From Fenollaria sporofastidiosus (GTDB taxonomy: Bacteria; Bacillota; Clostridia; Tissierellales; Peptoniphilaceae): a stretch of DNA of 64,000 bases. A program made the position numbers and the translations under genes. The notes beneath the pieces are model-generated. The model did no database searches. It was not told the DNA's origin and was given only the letters and a program-made list of their open reading frames with translations. Within the stretch, counting starts at the first letter, position 1; each line of letters begins with the position of its first letter. Location: NCBI RefSeq assembly GCF_943169635.2, contig NZ_OW968186.1, positions 1,426,001 through 1,490,000 of the forward strand, in the 5' to 3' direction. Positions 1 to 8,997 of this stretch are shown piece by piece.

Positions 1-692
1 TGTGCAAATGAAACAAAGTTTACACTTCCTTGGATTATATCAACTTCATAAAAACCATGCTCTCCAAGCTCTTTAAAGTCAAGAGGCTCTAGTGATCCAC
101 TGTAGTATGCCCCATCCAAAACTTTACCCTTCTTGTGTATGTGTCCTAAGGCTATGTAGTTGAAGCCAGAGTACACAAGTGGACTTATATCAACTTTATA
201 CTTGCCATCATTTATATCTCCATGAAGGGCTGCTATGTTATACTTATTATGATCTAGCTCTACTCTTTTAATCGCAAAAGCACTCTCTTGATCACTTAAC
301 CAAGAAGCTCCATATACGCAAACATTCTCACCTATATCCACGCGCTCAAGCGTATCCGTTTTGAATACGTAAAGGTTCTCAGTAAAATTACTAAATAAGT
401 AATCATCAGTGTAGTAATCGTGGTTACCGCAGGATAAAACAATTTTCCCGTAGTAGCTGTCAATGATCTTCATTAGATGCTTAGTCTCTGTATATGTAAG
501 TGCATCTCTTTCAAAGAAGTCGCCACTAATAATAATTAAATCGATTTTATTGTCATTGGCATAATTAATAAGCCTTTCAAATGTTATGAAAAGCTCGTTT
601 TTTCTCTCATCAGATCTTGCTCCTAGCGTCTTATTTTTGTATTTAAAACCCAAATGCAAATCTGCTGTGTGAATAAATTTATTAATATACAT
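1..692 (-). CDS. Metallophosphoesterase, SbcD/YhaO-like nuclease family (3' end outside window)
   Basis: Calcineurin-like phosphoesterase; in the SbcD/YhaO branch these are Mn-dependent DNA exonucleases, usually paired with an SbcC-like ATPase. The start ATG is at 692-690 and the protein opens MYINKFIHTADLHLGFKYK. Three metal-binding motifs are visible in order: D-L-H near residue 10, GDFFE, and GNHDYY. The open frame runs off the left edge of the window, so the C-terminus and any downstream ATPase gene are unseen. It lies 12 bp after the stop of the PfkB-like gene and is probably cotranscribed with it. Family is secure; whether the substrate is DNA is inferred from similarity to SbcD. Confidence 0.8.
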   Translation of the reverse strand, partial: MYINKFIHTADLHLGFKYKNKTLGARSDERKNELFITFERLINYANDNKIDLIIISGDFFERDALTYTETKHLMKIIDSYYGKIVLSCGNHDYYTDDYLFSNFTENLYVFKTDTLERVDIGENVCVYGASWLSDQESAFAIKRVELDHNKYNIAALHGDINDGKYKVDISPLVYSGFNYIALGHIHKKGKVLDGAYYSGSLEPLDFKELGEHGFYEVDIIQGSVNFVSFA

Positions 693-704
693 AGCTGTAC
701 CTTA

Positions 705-1601
705 TTATATCAGTCTCTGACATAATCTTTTAATTACGGAGAAATCAAAGTTAAGTGTGTCTTTTTTCTTAAAGATGGAAAAGCTACTTGCTATCTTAAA
801 CGAAGTCTCTAAGTCATACTTTCTTTCAAAAGCTATGGCAAGTCCAAGAAGCGCCATGTTCTTGTCAATGTGCACATTAATCTTCTTGTCATAATCAAAT
901 AAGTAGTAGCAATCCTTTGTAAAAATAATCAAATTGTCATTAAATTTAAGAAGTATAATTCTGTCTTTGTCTATAGCCATAAACTTAACAACACTAACTA
1001 CGTCATCAAGTGTCGTAAGTCTTAAGTTAAGTATGTCACTAAGGTCCTTGTAATCCATGGACATAGCGAAGACGTTCGAGTCCATACATAGCTTCATAGT
1101 ACCCTTTGAACTAGAAACAAAAAGTTTCTTCATATATCTATTCGCTACATTGATTAGTCCTTGATAGAAGTCAGGGCTAATATTGTTATCAAAGTCTTCC
1201 ATAAGAAGTGTTACTCTTGTATCGTAGATGATCTCATCAAACTTATCTATGAAGTTAAGTTCATCATCCCTAGTTATGCGAGGAGCATTTTCAATAATTC
1301 TTGTTGTACGTGCTGCTTCTTTTATATCGATAAGTGACCTTGCTTCGTCCTTAATGTTAACTAAGTAGTAATCAGAAAGATACTTCTCCAAATAGTTCCT
1401 ATACTTCATAGCTGCATATCCACCTGCGAATGAAAGCACCTTGTAGTCCTCTTTTAAACTGTGAAAGATTTCACTTGCAAGATAGCTCGAACCATAAAAG
1501 GAGTCACTCATTACATCTGCAGTGTTCTTCGATGCAAGATAAAGCTTATCTAAGCTCAAGGCTTTATATTTAATCAAGTCAGTGTTAAGTAATAAAATCA
1601 T
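705..1601 (-). CDS. Degenerate PfkB-fold (1-phosphofructokinase-like) protein
   Basis: The 298-residue protein follows the layout of PfkB/FruK sugar-phosphate kinases: an N-terminal beta strand (MILLLNTDLI), an FAGGY segment where FruK has its second glycine-rich strand, a VNIKDEARSLIDI strand matching the FruK GETR region, and a C-terminal helix pair. Key catalytic features are missing. The N-terminal GGKG motif is replaced by SFYGSS, and the GAGDS anion-hole/base motif is replaced by NMALLG, so the catalytic Asp is absent. It may be a non-catalytic relative. I place the start at ATG 1601 because GGAGG lies about 7 nt upstream; an upstream TTG at 1643 has no such site. The fold assignment is moderately sure; function is unknown. 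Confidence 0.55.
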   Translation of the reverse strand: MILLLNTDLIKYKALSLDKLYLASKNTADVMSDSFYGSSYLASEIFHSLKEDYKVLSFAGGYAAMKYRNYLEKYLSDYYLVNIKDEARSLIDIKEAARTTRIIENAPRITRDDELNFIDKFDEIIYDTRVTLLMEDFDNNISPDFYQGLINVANRYMKKLFVSSSKGTMKLCMDSNVFAMSMDYKDLSDILNLRLTTLDDVVSVVKFMAIDKDRIILLKFNDNLIIFTKDCYYLFDYDKKINVHIDKNMALLGLAIAFERKYDLETSFKIASSFSIFKKKDTLNFDFSVIKRLCQRLI

Positions 1602-1673
1602 CTCTCTACCTCCTCTGCTACTTATATTATACACTATATTCATAAATATTTCTTCTAAAATTATAAAAAAAGC

Positions 1674-1702
1674 TTTATTTATGCTATTATTTAGTATATA
1701 AT
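1674..1702 (+). promoter_or_regulatory. Putative promoter for the amidohydrolase-like/sda transcript
   Basis: A perfect TATAAT (-10) at 1697-1702 is preceded, after 17 bp, by a weak -35 (TTTATT, 1674-1679). It lies just before the GAGGTGAT ribosome-binding site at 1709-1716 and the TTG start at 1721. Confidence 0.5.
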
Positions 1703-1720
1703 ATAGCCGAGGTGATTAAT

Positions 1721-3680
1721 TTGTCGAAGAAATTATTCTCTTTTTTATTGCTCATTTGTATAATGCTTACAAGTGCAAATGTATATGCAAGTGATAAAAC
1801 AGATGAGGGTGACGATACTAATAAGAATGCAAGCTTCTCATTCAATTATGATCTTGCAATAAAAAATGTCAATATAGTTAATCCAGCAAGAAACGAAATT
1901 TTATATAAATATAACATCGCTATTAGTGGAGGAAAAATTAAAGTAATCACTAAGGGTGATGTAAAGGCAAACAGAGTTATAGATGGTGAAGGTGCAATGC
2001 TACTTAGAGAGTTTATAGACCTTGATAGTACTAATGCATCTCGCGAGCTTGACCTTCTTAAAACTGCTGATGGTATTGGTAAGAGTGTAAGAGCTAACAC
2101 TGCCGACATAGATGAGTGGTCTAAGTCTGTAGAAAATCTTTTAACAACTAACGACTATCTATCAATCACTGACTCTGAAAGCATTAAAAATGCCATACTT
2201 AAAGAAAGAGAGATGAAGTATGACGATGCAGCCATCAAAGATATAGTTAGCGCTATATTAAAAGAAAAGGAAGCAAAGTCTGCGGGAGTTAAAATATCAA
2301 TCGAAGAAGCTAACGATCTTAACCTTCTTATCAACACTATGAAGGCTGTTAATGATGAAAATTTTGTCTTCTACATCAAGCTTAGCAAGGTTAAACATGA
2401 CAATATAATTCAAACTATAAATCAAATTACAGAAATTATAAAAATAGTAAGAACAATTTTATTTTATGCGATATGAATGACTTTGCAGGTCCTGATAAGG
2501 TCTCTGCAATAGATAGCTTAATTAGTAAATATAATCAAGAGAATGAAAATCTCTACTACACATTTAATCCATTTAAGTACATTGTTTTAACTAATTATAA
2601 GGACAAGCTTGATATAGTTAAAAATACAACAACAATATATCTAAACTTCAACTTGCAAGTTCGAATAAATTCTACCAAATTCACCAGTACAAAGATATAC
2701 TTACGACTACTGAAGACGTTATTGTACACGACGCACTTAGCGACTCTGACATCGCTGCTATGATAAAGTCAAAGTACTCACTAATTGCAAGCAATCCAAA
2801 TCTTGCTAACACGTCAAACAAAATTTATCCACCTAACATTAACTCTTTTCTTGAGTATATCAGACTTGCAAAAGATTTGGGCCTTGATACTATCGAGATA
2901 GCTAATAAACTAAGCTACCTTCCATACAAGGTTCTAAATTTGGATAGATATATGAACGCTTCAACTATAGAAGTAGGACAAAGTGCATCATTTTTAACAA
3001 TAAACTCTAAAAATATTAGTATAAATTCAAACTTACAAAGTGTAAAGCCAAGTTTAGGCGTAAAATACTTAGTACACAACGGCATCGTTACTTATAACCA
3101 TGGACAACACAATCAAAAGGACGCTAAGTCTTTTATAATTAATACTATGGAAAGAAATGACGATGTTAAGAACTTCCATATAAGTTACGAGAGCGATATG
3201 TCTAAGACAGCTGAGCTAGAAAACGCATACATTATCGATGGTATAAAGTATATAAGCTTAGAAGAAATTATCGCCCCACTAAACCTTGTTTATAAAAATG
3301 AAGGCAACGGTAAATATACTATAGGCAACCTAATAAATGTTGAGTTAGGAACAAGTGATGCTAGTTTAGGTGCAGATAAGGTGCACTTAGAAAAAGAAGT
3401 TATTACGTATAACAATAATCTCTTAATCGCATTGAACGATCTTGAAAAATTATTTCAAAACTACTACAATTGCGATGTAAGTGATGATCACATATCAATC
3501 AAAGCAAGCAACAATTCAAAGATGCTTGACACAACAGACTCAGTTGAGAAAAAAGAAAGCACACCACTAATCATTAAGACAAGCTATGTAATAATATCAT
3601 ACATATTCTCAGCTTTAATGGTGGCCTTCGTATTAAATACATTAAAGAGAAAAAAGAGGAGAAGAAATGGAAAATTATAA
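1721..3680 (+). pseudogene. Frameshifted, membrane-anchored amidohydrolase-like (D-aminoacylase-like) protein
   Basis: Three overlapping reading frames form one gene of about 653 codons. The TTG at 1721 follows GAGGTGAT, giving a signal peptide (MSKKLFSFLLLICIML...). The next region resembles the start of amidohydrolases: DLAIKNVNIVNPARNE, then VIDGEG and REFIDLDSTN. The expected HxH metal motif after FID is replaced by DST, so it is probably not catalytic. A C-terminal part (residues equivalent to 2760-3000) resembles the D-aminoacylase barrel end, followed by a hydrophobic helix near 3590-3640 and a basic tail (KRKKRRR). Frame changes occur near 2445 and near 2617, each at an A5 run; one extra A at each restores IIKNSKNNFILCDMNDF and DIVKKYNNNISKLQLASSN. 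It is either a real pseudogene or two base-calling deletions. The last 14 bp overlap sdaAB, whose Shine-Dalgarno lies inside this gene. Confidence 0.55.
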
Positions 3681-4341
3681 TTTAAAATCTATTCTTGGAC
3701 CGATAATGATAGGCCCATCAAGCTCTCATACAGCGGGAGCTGCAAGATTGGGTAGGATAGCAATGAAATTAGCACCAAAGGACTTTACTAAAGTCTCTTT
3801 CTACCTACACGGTTCATTTAGAGAAACATATAAAGGTCACGGTACAGACAAAGCGCTACTTGCTGGAGTCATGGACTTCTACCCTGACAGTGAAGAGATT
3901 AAAAACTCATTTGAAATAGCTAAAGAAAGAGGCTTAGAGTATGAATTTATCAAGTCAGACCTTGGTTACGTCCATCCAAACACTGTTAAGATGGTCTTCC
4001 ACTATGATGACAAAGAAGACTTCTACGTACAAGGCAGCTCCATTGGTGGAGGCAGTATACTTATAAAGGATATCAATGGTGCAGATGTTGAGTTCTCAGG
4101 TGAAAAACCTACTCTAGTTGCAAAATACATTGACAAAAAAGGTATCTTATCTAGAATAACAGCAACATTTGCAATATCTGGCATGAACATTGCCGACATG
4201 CATGTAGACAGAACTGGTAAGGTCGCAACACTTATATGCGAACTTGACTCAGACTTTGATGATTCAACTATAAAAGACATAGGCAGAATTGATGACTTCT
4301 TATTTGTTAAGTATTTAAACCCTGTTAAGGAGGACAACTAA
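3667..4341 (+). CDS. sdaAB: L-serine dehydratase, iron-sulfur-dependent, beta subunit
   Basis: Regulatory/structural subunit of the two-chain bacterial L-serine ammonia-lyase, which converts L-serine to pyruvate and ammonia in the cytoplasm. The 224-residue length is normal. Near the N-terminus it has the family signature GPIMIGPSSSHTAGA, and residues about 150-220 form an ACT domain (KKGILSRITATFAISGMNIA). The start ATG follows AGGAG within the tail of the preceding gene. It is separated by one base from sdaAA (4343), so the two are translationally coupled. Split alpha/beta chains are usual in Clostridia and relatives. Confidence 0.95.
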   Translation: MENYNLKSILGPIMIGPSSSHTAGAARLGRIAMKLAPKDFTKVSFYLHGSFRETYKGHGTDKALLAGVMDFYPDSEEIKNSFEIAKERGLEYEFIKSDLGYVHPNTVKMVFHYDDKEDFYVQGSSIGGGSILIKDINGADVEFSGEKPTLVAKYIDKKGILSRITATFAISGMNIADMHVDRTGKVATLICELDSDFDDSTIKDIGRIDDFLFVKYLNPVKEDN

Positions 4342-4342
4342 T

Positions 4343-5215
4343 ATGTATACAAATGCACAAAGCATGATAGATGCATGCGAAGAACAAAATAAAAAGCTAT
4401 ATGAATTACAAATAGAACAAGAAATGGAGTCTGGCGAATTAACAAAGGATGATATTTACGAATACTTAAGAAAAACATATGAGATTATGAAAAAATCTGC
4501 CAAGGCTGGTCTTGAAACACCTATCATGTCCATGAGTGGTATGACTGGAAAAAACGCTTTTAAAGTTAACGAGTATGCTAATATTGGTAATCCAGTATCA
4601 GGCTCTTTAATCACTAAGGCTATGGCAAGAGCATTATCTACATCAGAAGTAAACGCTTCCATGGGTAGAATCGTTGCTGCACCTACTGCAGGAGCATCAG
4701 GAATACTACCAGCTACCCTTCTTACTATGCAAGAGGAGTTTGGATACTCAGATGAGGAGATATATAATGCGCTACTAACAGCATCAGCAGTTGGCGAACT
4801 AATAGCTGTAAATGCAACTATATCAGGTGCTGAAGGTGGATGCCAAGCAGAGTGCGGCGCAGCAGCTGCCATGGCGGCAGCAGCCATCATAGAGTTAAGA
4901 GGCGGAACTATAGAGAATGTTTTCACAGCTGCAAGCTTTGCTCTAAAGAACATCATGGGACTTGTATGCGACCCAGTATGTGGACTAGTTGAGTACCCAT
5001 GCAACTTAAGAAATGCATCAGGTGTTGTTAATGCAATCATATCAGCTGACCTTGCACTAGCAGGTGTTGAAGCGTTAATACCATTCGACGAAACAGTTGG
5101 CGCTATGGGTAATGTTGGTAAAGAACTACCTGTTTCATTAAAAGAAACTGCTATAGGCGGAGTTGCAGGAACAGAAACAGCACAAAGGTTGTATGACGAA
5201 TTTTTAAACAAATAA
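4343..5215 (+). CDS. sdaAA: L-serine dehydratase, iron-sulfur-dependent, alpha subunit
   Basis: Catalytic subunit carrying the oxygen-sensitive 4Fe-4S cluster. Cluster cysteines are visible in GCQAECGAAAAM and in GLVCDPVCGLVEYPC. The glycine-rich APTAGASGILPATL segment is also typical. Length (290 residues) matches the family. An AAGGAGG site sits just before the sdaAB stop. A rho-independent terminator follows 18 bp after the stop, which closes the transcript. Together with the nearby threonine dehydrogenase and RidA this points to amino-acid fermentation, which is inference. Confidence 0.95.
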   Translation: MYTNAQSMIDACEEQNKKLYELQIEQEMESGELTKDDIYEYLRKTYEIMKKSAKAGLETPIMSMSGMTGKNAFKVNEYANIGNPVSGSLITKAMARALSTSEVNASMGRIVAAPTAGASGILPATLLTMQEEFGYSDEEIYNALLTASAVGELIAVNATISGAEGGCQAECGAAAAMAAAAIIELRGGTIENVFTAASFALKNIMGLVCDPVCGLVEYPCNLRNASGVVNAIISADLALAGVEALIPFDETVGAMGNVGKELPVSLKETAIGGVAGTETAQRLYDEFLNK

Positions 5216-5233
5216 GTAGATGAATATAGCAAA

Positions 5234-5268
5234 AGAGCTCTCAATAATGAGGGCTCTTCTTTCTTTTA
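5234..5268 (+). terminator. Rho-independent terminator of sdaAB-sdaAA
   Basis: A 9-bp stem, AGAGCTCTC (5234-5242) with GAGGGCTCT (5249-5257), including one G-T pair, is followed by CTTTCTTTT. Confidence 0.8.
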
Positions 5269-5293
5269 AATCGTATTTGTCTTTAATTTTTTC

Positions 5294-5322
5294 TTGATTT
5301 TTTATATAAAGTATGTTAATAT
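5294..5322 (+). promoter_or_regulatory. Putative tRNA-Leu promoter
   Basis: TTGATT (5294-5299) and TAATAT (5317-5322) are separated by 17 bp and lie about 10 bp before the tRNA. Confidence 0.5.
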
Positions 5323-5332
5323 ATATAGGTAA

Positions 5333-5419
5333 GCCGAAGTGATGGAATTGGCAGACGTACAGGACTCAAAATCCTGCGGTAGCAATACCGTGCGGGTTCG
5401 ACCCCCGCCTTCGGCACCA
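5333..5419 (+). tRNA. tRNA-Leu(CAA)
   Basis: 87-nt class II tRNA with a long variable arm and encoded CCA. The acceptor arm GCCGAAG pairs with CTTCGGC. The anticodon stem CAGGA/TCCTG encloses loop CTCAAAA, giving anticodon CAA (reads UUG). The T-loop GGTTCGACC is present. It has its own promoter and terminator. Confidence 0.97.
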
Positions 5420-5459
5420 TGAACAAAAAATTCTACATTTTTTGTTTCCTTTCTTTTTT

Positions 5460-5491
5460 GCAAGTAGCGTAATGCTACTTGCTTTTCTTTT
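5460..5491 (+). terminator. Terminator after tRNA-Leu
   Basis: Perfect 9-bp stem GCAAGTAGC/GCTACTTGC (5460-5468 and 5474-5482) with a 5-nt loop, followed by TTTTCTTTT. The 192 bp between the tRNA and the yerC stop hold only this hairpin and the minus-strand one at 5584. Confidence 0.9.
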
Positions 5492-5583
5492 GTCTAATAT
5501 ACATTAAACATATATTCTTACTATTAATTACTTATCTTAGCAATTAATGTATAGTCTACCCTCTTAATGTATGTAAATAAATA

Positions 5584-5603
5584 AGGCTCCTATCAAGGAG
5601 CCT
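5584..5603 (-). terminator. Terminator of the fhs-yerC transcript
   Basis: Perfect 8-bp stem AGGCTCCT/AGGAGCCT with a 4-nt loop, 8 bp past the yerC stop. On the minus strand it is followed by a T-rich TATTTATTT. Confidence 0.75.
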
Positions 5604-5611
5604 CACTTATA

Positions 5612-5911
5612 TTAGTCTTCTAAACCTAGTTTTTTGAATATTAACTTATAACCGTCAGCACCGTAGTTAAGGGATCTATTGATTCTTGAGATTGTTGCTG
5701 TTGAAGCGCCTGTTGCTACTTCAATTTCGTTGTAAGTCTTATTTTCTTTAAGTTGTTTTGCTACTTCAAGTCTTTGAGCTATTGCTTGAATTTCTTTGAT
5801 AGTACAGATGTCTTCAAAGAATCTGTAGCATTCTTCCATTGTTTCTAGCGATAAGATTGCTTCGAAGAAGCCATCAGTTTGTTCGCTTTTTAATTTTGAA
5901 CTGTAAGCCAT
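5612..5911 (-). CDS. yerC: YerC/YecD family TrpR-like DNA-binding regulator
   Basis: The 99-residue protein belongs to the TrpR-related YerC family of Firmicutes. Visible parts are a helical dimerisation segment with a DICTIKEIQAIAQRLEVA core and a helix-turn-helix (YNEIEVATGASTATISRINR) followed by LNYGADGY. The regulated genes are not established for most family members. It lies 27 bp downstream of fhs and is the last gene before a terminator, so it is probably cotranscribed with fhs. Whether it controls the purine block above it is untested inference. Confidence 0.9.
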   Translation of the reverse strand: MAYSSKLKSEQTDGFFEAILSLETMEECYRFFEDICTIKEIQAIAQRLEVAKQLKENKTYNEIEVATGASTATISRINRSLNYGADGYKLIFKKLGLED

Positions 5912-5938
5912 TTCTTTACCTCCCTATATATTTCTTTT

Positions 5939-7609
5939 TTAGAATAATCCTACTATCTCTCCTGATGGTAATATATCAATGTTGTCTGCTGCTGGTACCT
6001 TTGGTAAGCCTGGCATTGTCATTATGCTACCTGTTAATGCTATCAAGAAGCCAGCGCCATTTGATACTTTAACTTCTCTAACTACTATGTGGAAGCCTTC
6101 AGGTCTTGCAAGTAAGTCTGGGTTATCAGATAATGAATATTGTGTCTTAGCAACGCAGATTGGCATCTTGTCTAAGCCTAATTTTTCTAAGCTCTTGATG
6201 TTCTTCATTGCTGGTACAGTAAATTCTACTCCGTCAGCTCCATATATTTCCTTAGCGATGATTTCTAGTTTTTCTTTGATTGATAGGTTTACATCATATA
6301 AAGGTTTGAAGTCAGCTTTGTCTTCGTCGCATACTTTGATTACTTTTTCTGCTAGATCTAATGCTCCGTCTCCACCTTTTGCGAATACTTCTGTAAGTGA
6401 GCATTCAACACCCATCTTAGCAAGTCTATCTTCTATGAATTTAATTTCATTTTCAGTATCGCTTGGGAATCTATTTATAGAAACTATAGCTGGTAGTCCA
6501 AATTTCTTAATGTTTTCTATGTGTTTTTCAAGATTTGCAAAGCCTTTTTCAAGTGCTACTAAATCTTCTTTATCGTAATTTTCTTTTGTAGCTCCACCGT
6601 GATGTTTTAAAGCTCTAATTGTTGCAACTATAACTGCTGCTGATGGCTTTAATCCGCCAAATCTGCACTTGATATCTAAGAACTTTTCAGCTCCTAGGTC
6701 TGCGCCGAAGCCTGCTTCTGTTACTGTGTAATCAGCAAGTTTCATACCAAGCTTAGTTGCCATAATTGAGTTACATCCATGAGCAATGTTAGCAAATGGT
6801 CCACCGTGGATTAATGCTGGAGTGTTTTCAAGAGTTTGTACAAGGTTTGGCATGATAGCGTCTTTCATTAACAATGTTACTGCGCCTTGTGCCTTTATAT
6901 CCTTAACATAAACTGGTGATCCGTCACGTCTATATGCTATGATTACTCTTGATACTCTTTCCTTGAAGTTTTCAAGACTTGTTGATAGACATAGTATAGC
7001 CATGATTTCTGAAGCTACTGTTATGTCGAAACCATCTTCTCTAGGATAGCCGTTAGGTTTTCCACCTAAGCCAACTATAATGTTTCTTAAAGCTCTATCG
7101 TTTAAGTCAACGCATCTCTTCCAAACAACTCTTCTTATATCTATGCCTTGTTCATTGCCTTGATGAATGTGGTTGTCTAACATAGCTGAGATTAAGTTGT
7201 TAGCTGATGTTATTGCGTGAAAGTCTCCTGTGAAGTGTAGGTTTATATCAGCCATAGGAACTACTTGTGCATATCCACCGCCTGCTGCTCCGCCTTTAAC
7301 GCCAAATGATGGTCCTAATGATGGTTCTCTTAGAGCTGAGATAGCTTTTTTACCTAATTTGTTTAAAGCCATTGATAAACCGATGTTAACAGTTGTCTTT
7401 CCTTCACCTGCTGGTGTTGGGTTGATAGCTGTAACTAAGATAAGTTTACCATCTTTTTTGTCTTTTAGTTTGTCAAAAACTCTTAGGTCAACCTTAGCTT
7501 TGTAGTGACCATATTGTATTAGGTCCTCATCTTCAATATTTAAGTGTGCTGCGATTTCTGTAATGTCTTTCATTTTTGCTTCTTGAGCAATTTGTACGTC
7601 TGTTTTCAT
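5939..7609 (-). CDS. fhs: Formate-tetrahydrofolate ligase
   Basis: ATP-dependent ligase (EC 6.3.4.3) that makes 10-formyl-THF from formate and THF. The 556-residue length is exactly typical. A P-loop (TPAGEGKTTVNIGLSMAL) lies near residue 70, followed by EPSLGPSFGVKGGAAGGGYA. The protein ends SGEIVGLF, as in family members. AAAGGAGG sits upstream of the ATG. Its product feeds PurN and PurH encoded just upstream on the same strand, so this end of the block supplies one-carbon units. A 76-bp gap with a TATAAT on the minus strand (7656-7661) may give it its own promoter. Confidence 0.97.
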   Translation of the reverse strand: MKTDVQIAQEAKMKDITEIAAHLNIEDEDLIQYGHYKAKVDLRVFDKLKDKKDGKLILVTAINPTPAGEGKTTVNIGLSMALNKLGKKAISALREPSLGPSFGVKGGAAGGGYAQVVPMADINLHFTGDFHAITSANNLISAMLDNHIHQGNEQGIDIRRVVWKRCVDLNDRALRNIIVGLGGKPNGYPREDGFDITVASEIMAILCLSTSLENFKERVSRVIIAYRRDGSPVYVKDIKAQGAVTLLMKDAIMPNLVQTLENTPALIHGGPFANIAHGCNSIMATKLGMKLADYTVTEAGFGADLGAEKFLDIKCRFGGLKPSAAVIVATIRALKHHGGATKENYDKEDLVALEKGFANLEKHIENIKKFGLPAIVSINRFPSDTENEIKFIEDRLAKMGVECSLTEVFAKGGDGALDLAEKVIKVCDEDKADFKPLYDVNLSIKEKLEIIAKEIYGADGVEFTVPAMKNIKSLEKLGLDKMPICVAKTQYSLSDNPDLLARPEGFHIVVREVKVSNGAGFLIALTGSIMTMPGLPKVPAADNIDILPSGEIVGLF

Positions 7610-7655
7610 TTGTACCTCCTTTTATAACATGAAAATATATTTTATACTCTACAGT

Positions 7656-7685
7656 ATTATATACCACATTTATCGATTTAATAAA
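7656..7685 (-). promoter_or_regulatory. Putative fhs promoter
   Basis: On the minus strand TTTATT (7680-7685) and TATAAT (7656-7661) are separated by 18 bp. The -10 is perfect and the -35 is weak. The -35 touches the end of the permease gene. Confidence 0.4.
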
Positions 7686-8987
7686 CTAATTTATACTATA
7701 AATATATCTTAATACAAATAATATTGAAAGTATCCACATAAGTGGAGAAACTTCTTTATATCTACCTGCAATTGTCTTTAATATTGTATAGCTAATCATA
7801 CCGAAGAAGATACCTTCAGCAATGCTGTATGCAAATGGCATCATAGCAATTGTTAAAAATGCTGGTATTGCTTCTGTATAATCTCTAAAGTTGATGTCCA
7901 TGATAGGTTCCATCATAAACATACCAACTGTAATTAGTGCTGGTGCTGTTGCTGCTGCTGGTACTAGTGTAAATATTGGTGCGATAAATAATGCTAGTAA
8001 GAACATAACTGCTGTTGTTAGTGATGTTAAACCAGTTCTTCCGCCTTCAGCTACACCTGCTGATGATTCAACAAATGTTGTTACTGTTGAAGTACCTAGC
8101 ATTGATCCAACTACTGTACCTACTGAGTCAGCGAAGAAAGCTTGACTTACTCTAGGTAGCTTACCATCTTTATCAAGCATATTTGATTTTGATGCAACGC
8201 CCGCAAGTGTGCCTACAGTATCAAACATGTCTACGAATAAGAATGTTAGTACTGCCATAAACATTTGAGTTGTAAATACTTGTGAAAAATCAAATTTAAA
8301 TGCTATTGGTTCAACTGATGGTGGTAGTGAGAATATTTTAAATCCTTCTGGGATTTGTGTTATACCCATAGGGATTCCAATGATTGTTGTTAAAATAATT
8401 CCTAATAATAGTGCGCCTTTAACTTTTCTAATTACTAGTACAAATGTAATTAGTAAACCGATAAGTGCTAGTAGTGCTGTGCCTTCTGTAATGTTTCCTA
8501 AGCCGACGATTGTTCCTTCAGGATGAACTATTATTCCTGATCCTGATAGACCGATTAAAGAGATGAATAAACCTATACCTACTGAAACTGCTTTTTTTAG
8601 TGTCAATGGTATAGCGTCAAAAATTACTTCTCTTCCTTTGAACAATGATAGAGCGATAAATATAATACCTTCTATCAATACTGCTGTTAACGCAAACTCC
8701 CAAGAAAGTCCTTGTCCTAGTACTACTGAGTAAGCAAAGTATGCGTTTAAGCCCATACCTGGTGCTAAGGCAAATGGATATTTAGCGTATAATGCCATAA
8801 TTAATGTTGCAATAGCTGCTGATAGAGCTGTTGCTGTGAAAATTGCGTTTTGATCCATGCCTGTTGAACCTAAGATAATTGGGTTTACTACTAAAATGTA
8901 TGCCATAGTCATAAATGTAGTAATGCCGGCAACTATTTCGGTTCTTGTGTTAGTTCCGTTTTTCTTTAATTCAAAAAACTTCTCCAT
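7686..8987 (-). CDS. NCS2-family purine permease (AzgA/PbuG-like)
   Basis: Polytopic membrane protein of 433 residues in the AzgA branch of NCS2, proton symporters for adenine, guanine or hypoxanthine. Family motifs are visible: EIVAGITTFMTMAYILVVNP near the start, GMGLNAYFAYSVVLG in TM3, FVDMFDTVGTLAG in TM8, and GTSTVTTFVESSAGVAEGGR. Many hydrophobic segments span the length. It begins 10 bp after the purH stop, so it is probably part of the pur operon and supplies purine salvage beside de novo synthesis. Exact substrate cannot be told from sequence. Confidence 0.92.
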   Translation of the reverse strand: MEKFFELKKNGTNTRTEIVAGITTFMTMAYILVVNPIILGSTGMDQNAIFTATALSAAIATLIMALYAKYPFALAPGMGLNAYFAYSVVLGQGLSWEFALTAVLIEGIIFIALSLFKGREVIFDAIPLTLKKAVSVGIGLFISLIGLSGSGIIVHPEGTIVGLGNITEGTALLALIGLLITFVLVIRKVKGALLLGIILTTIIGIPMGITQIPEGFKIFSLPPSVEPIAFKFDFSQVFTTQMFMAVLTFLFVDMFDTVGTLAGVASKSNMLDKDGKLPRVSQAFFADSVGTVVGSMLGTSTVTTFVESSAGVAEGGRTGLTSLTTAVMFLLALFIAPIFTLVPAAATAPALITVGMFMMEPIMDINFRDYTEAIPAFLTIAMMPFAYSIAEGIFFGMISYTILKTIAGRYKEVSPLMWILSILFVLRYIYSIN

Positions 8988-8997
8988 TTTCTACCTC

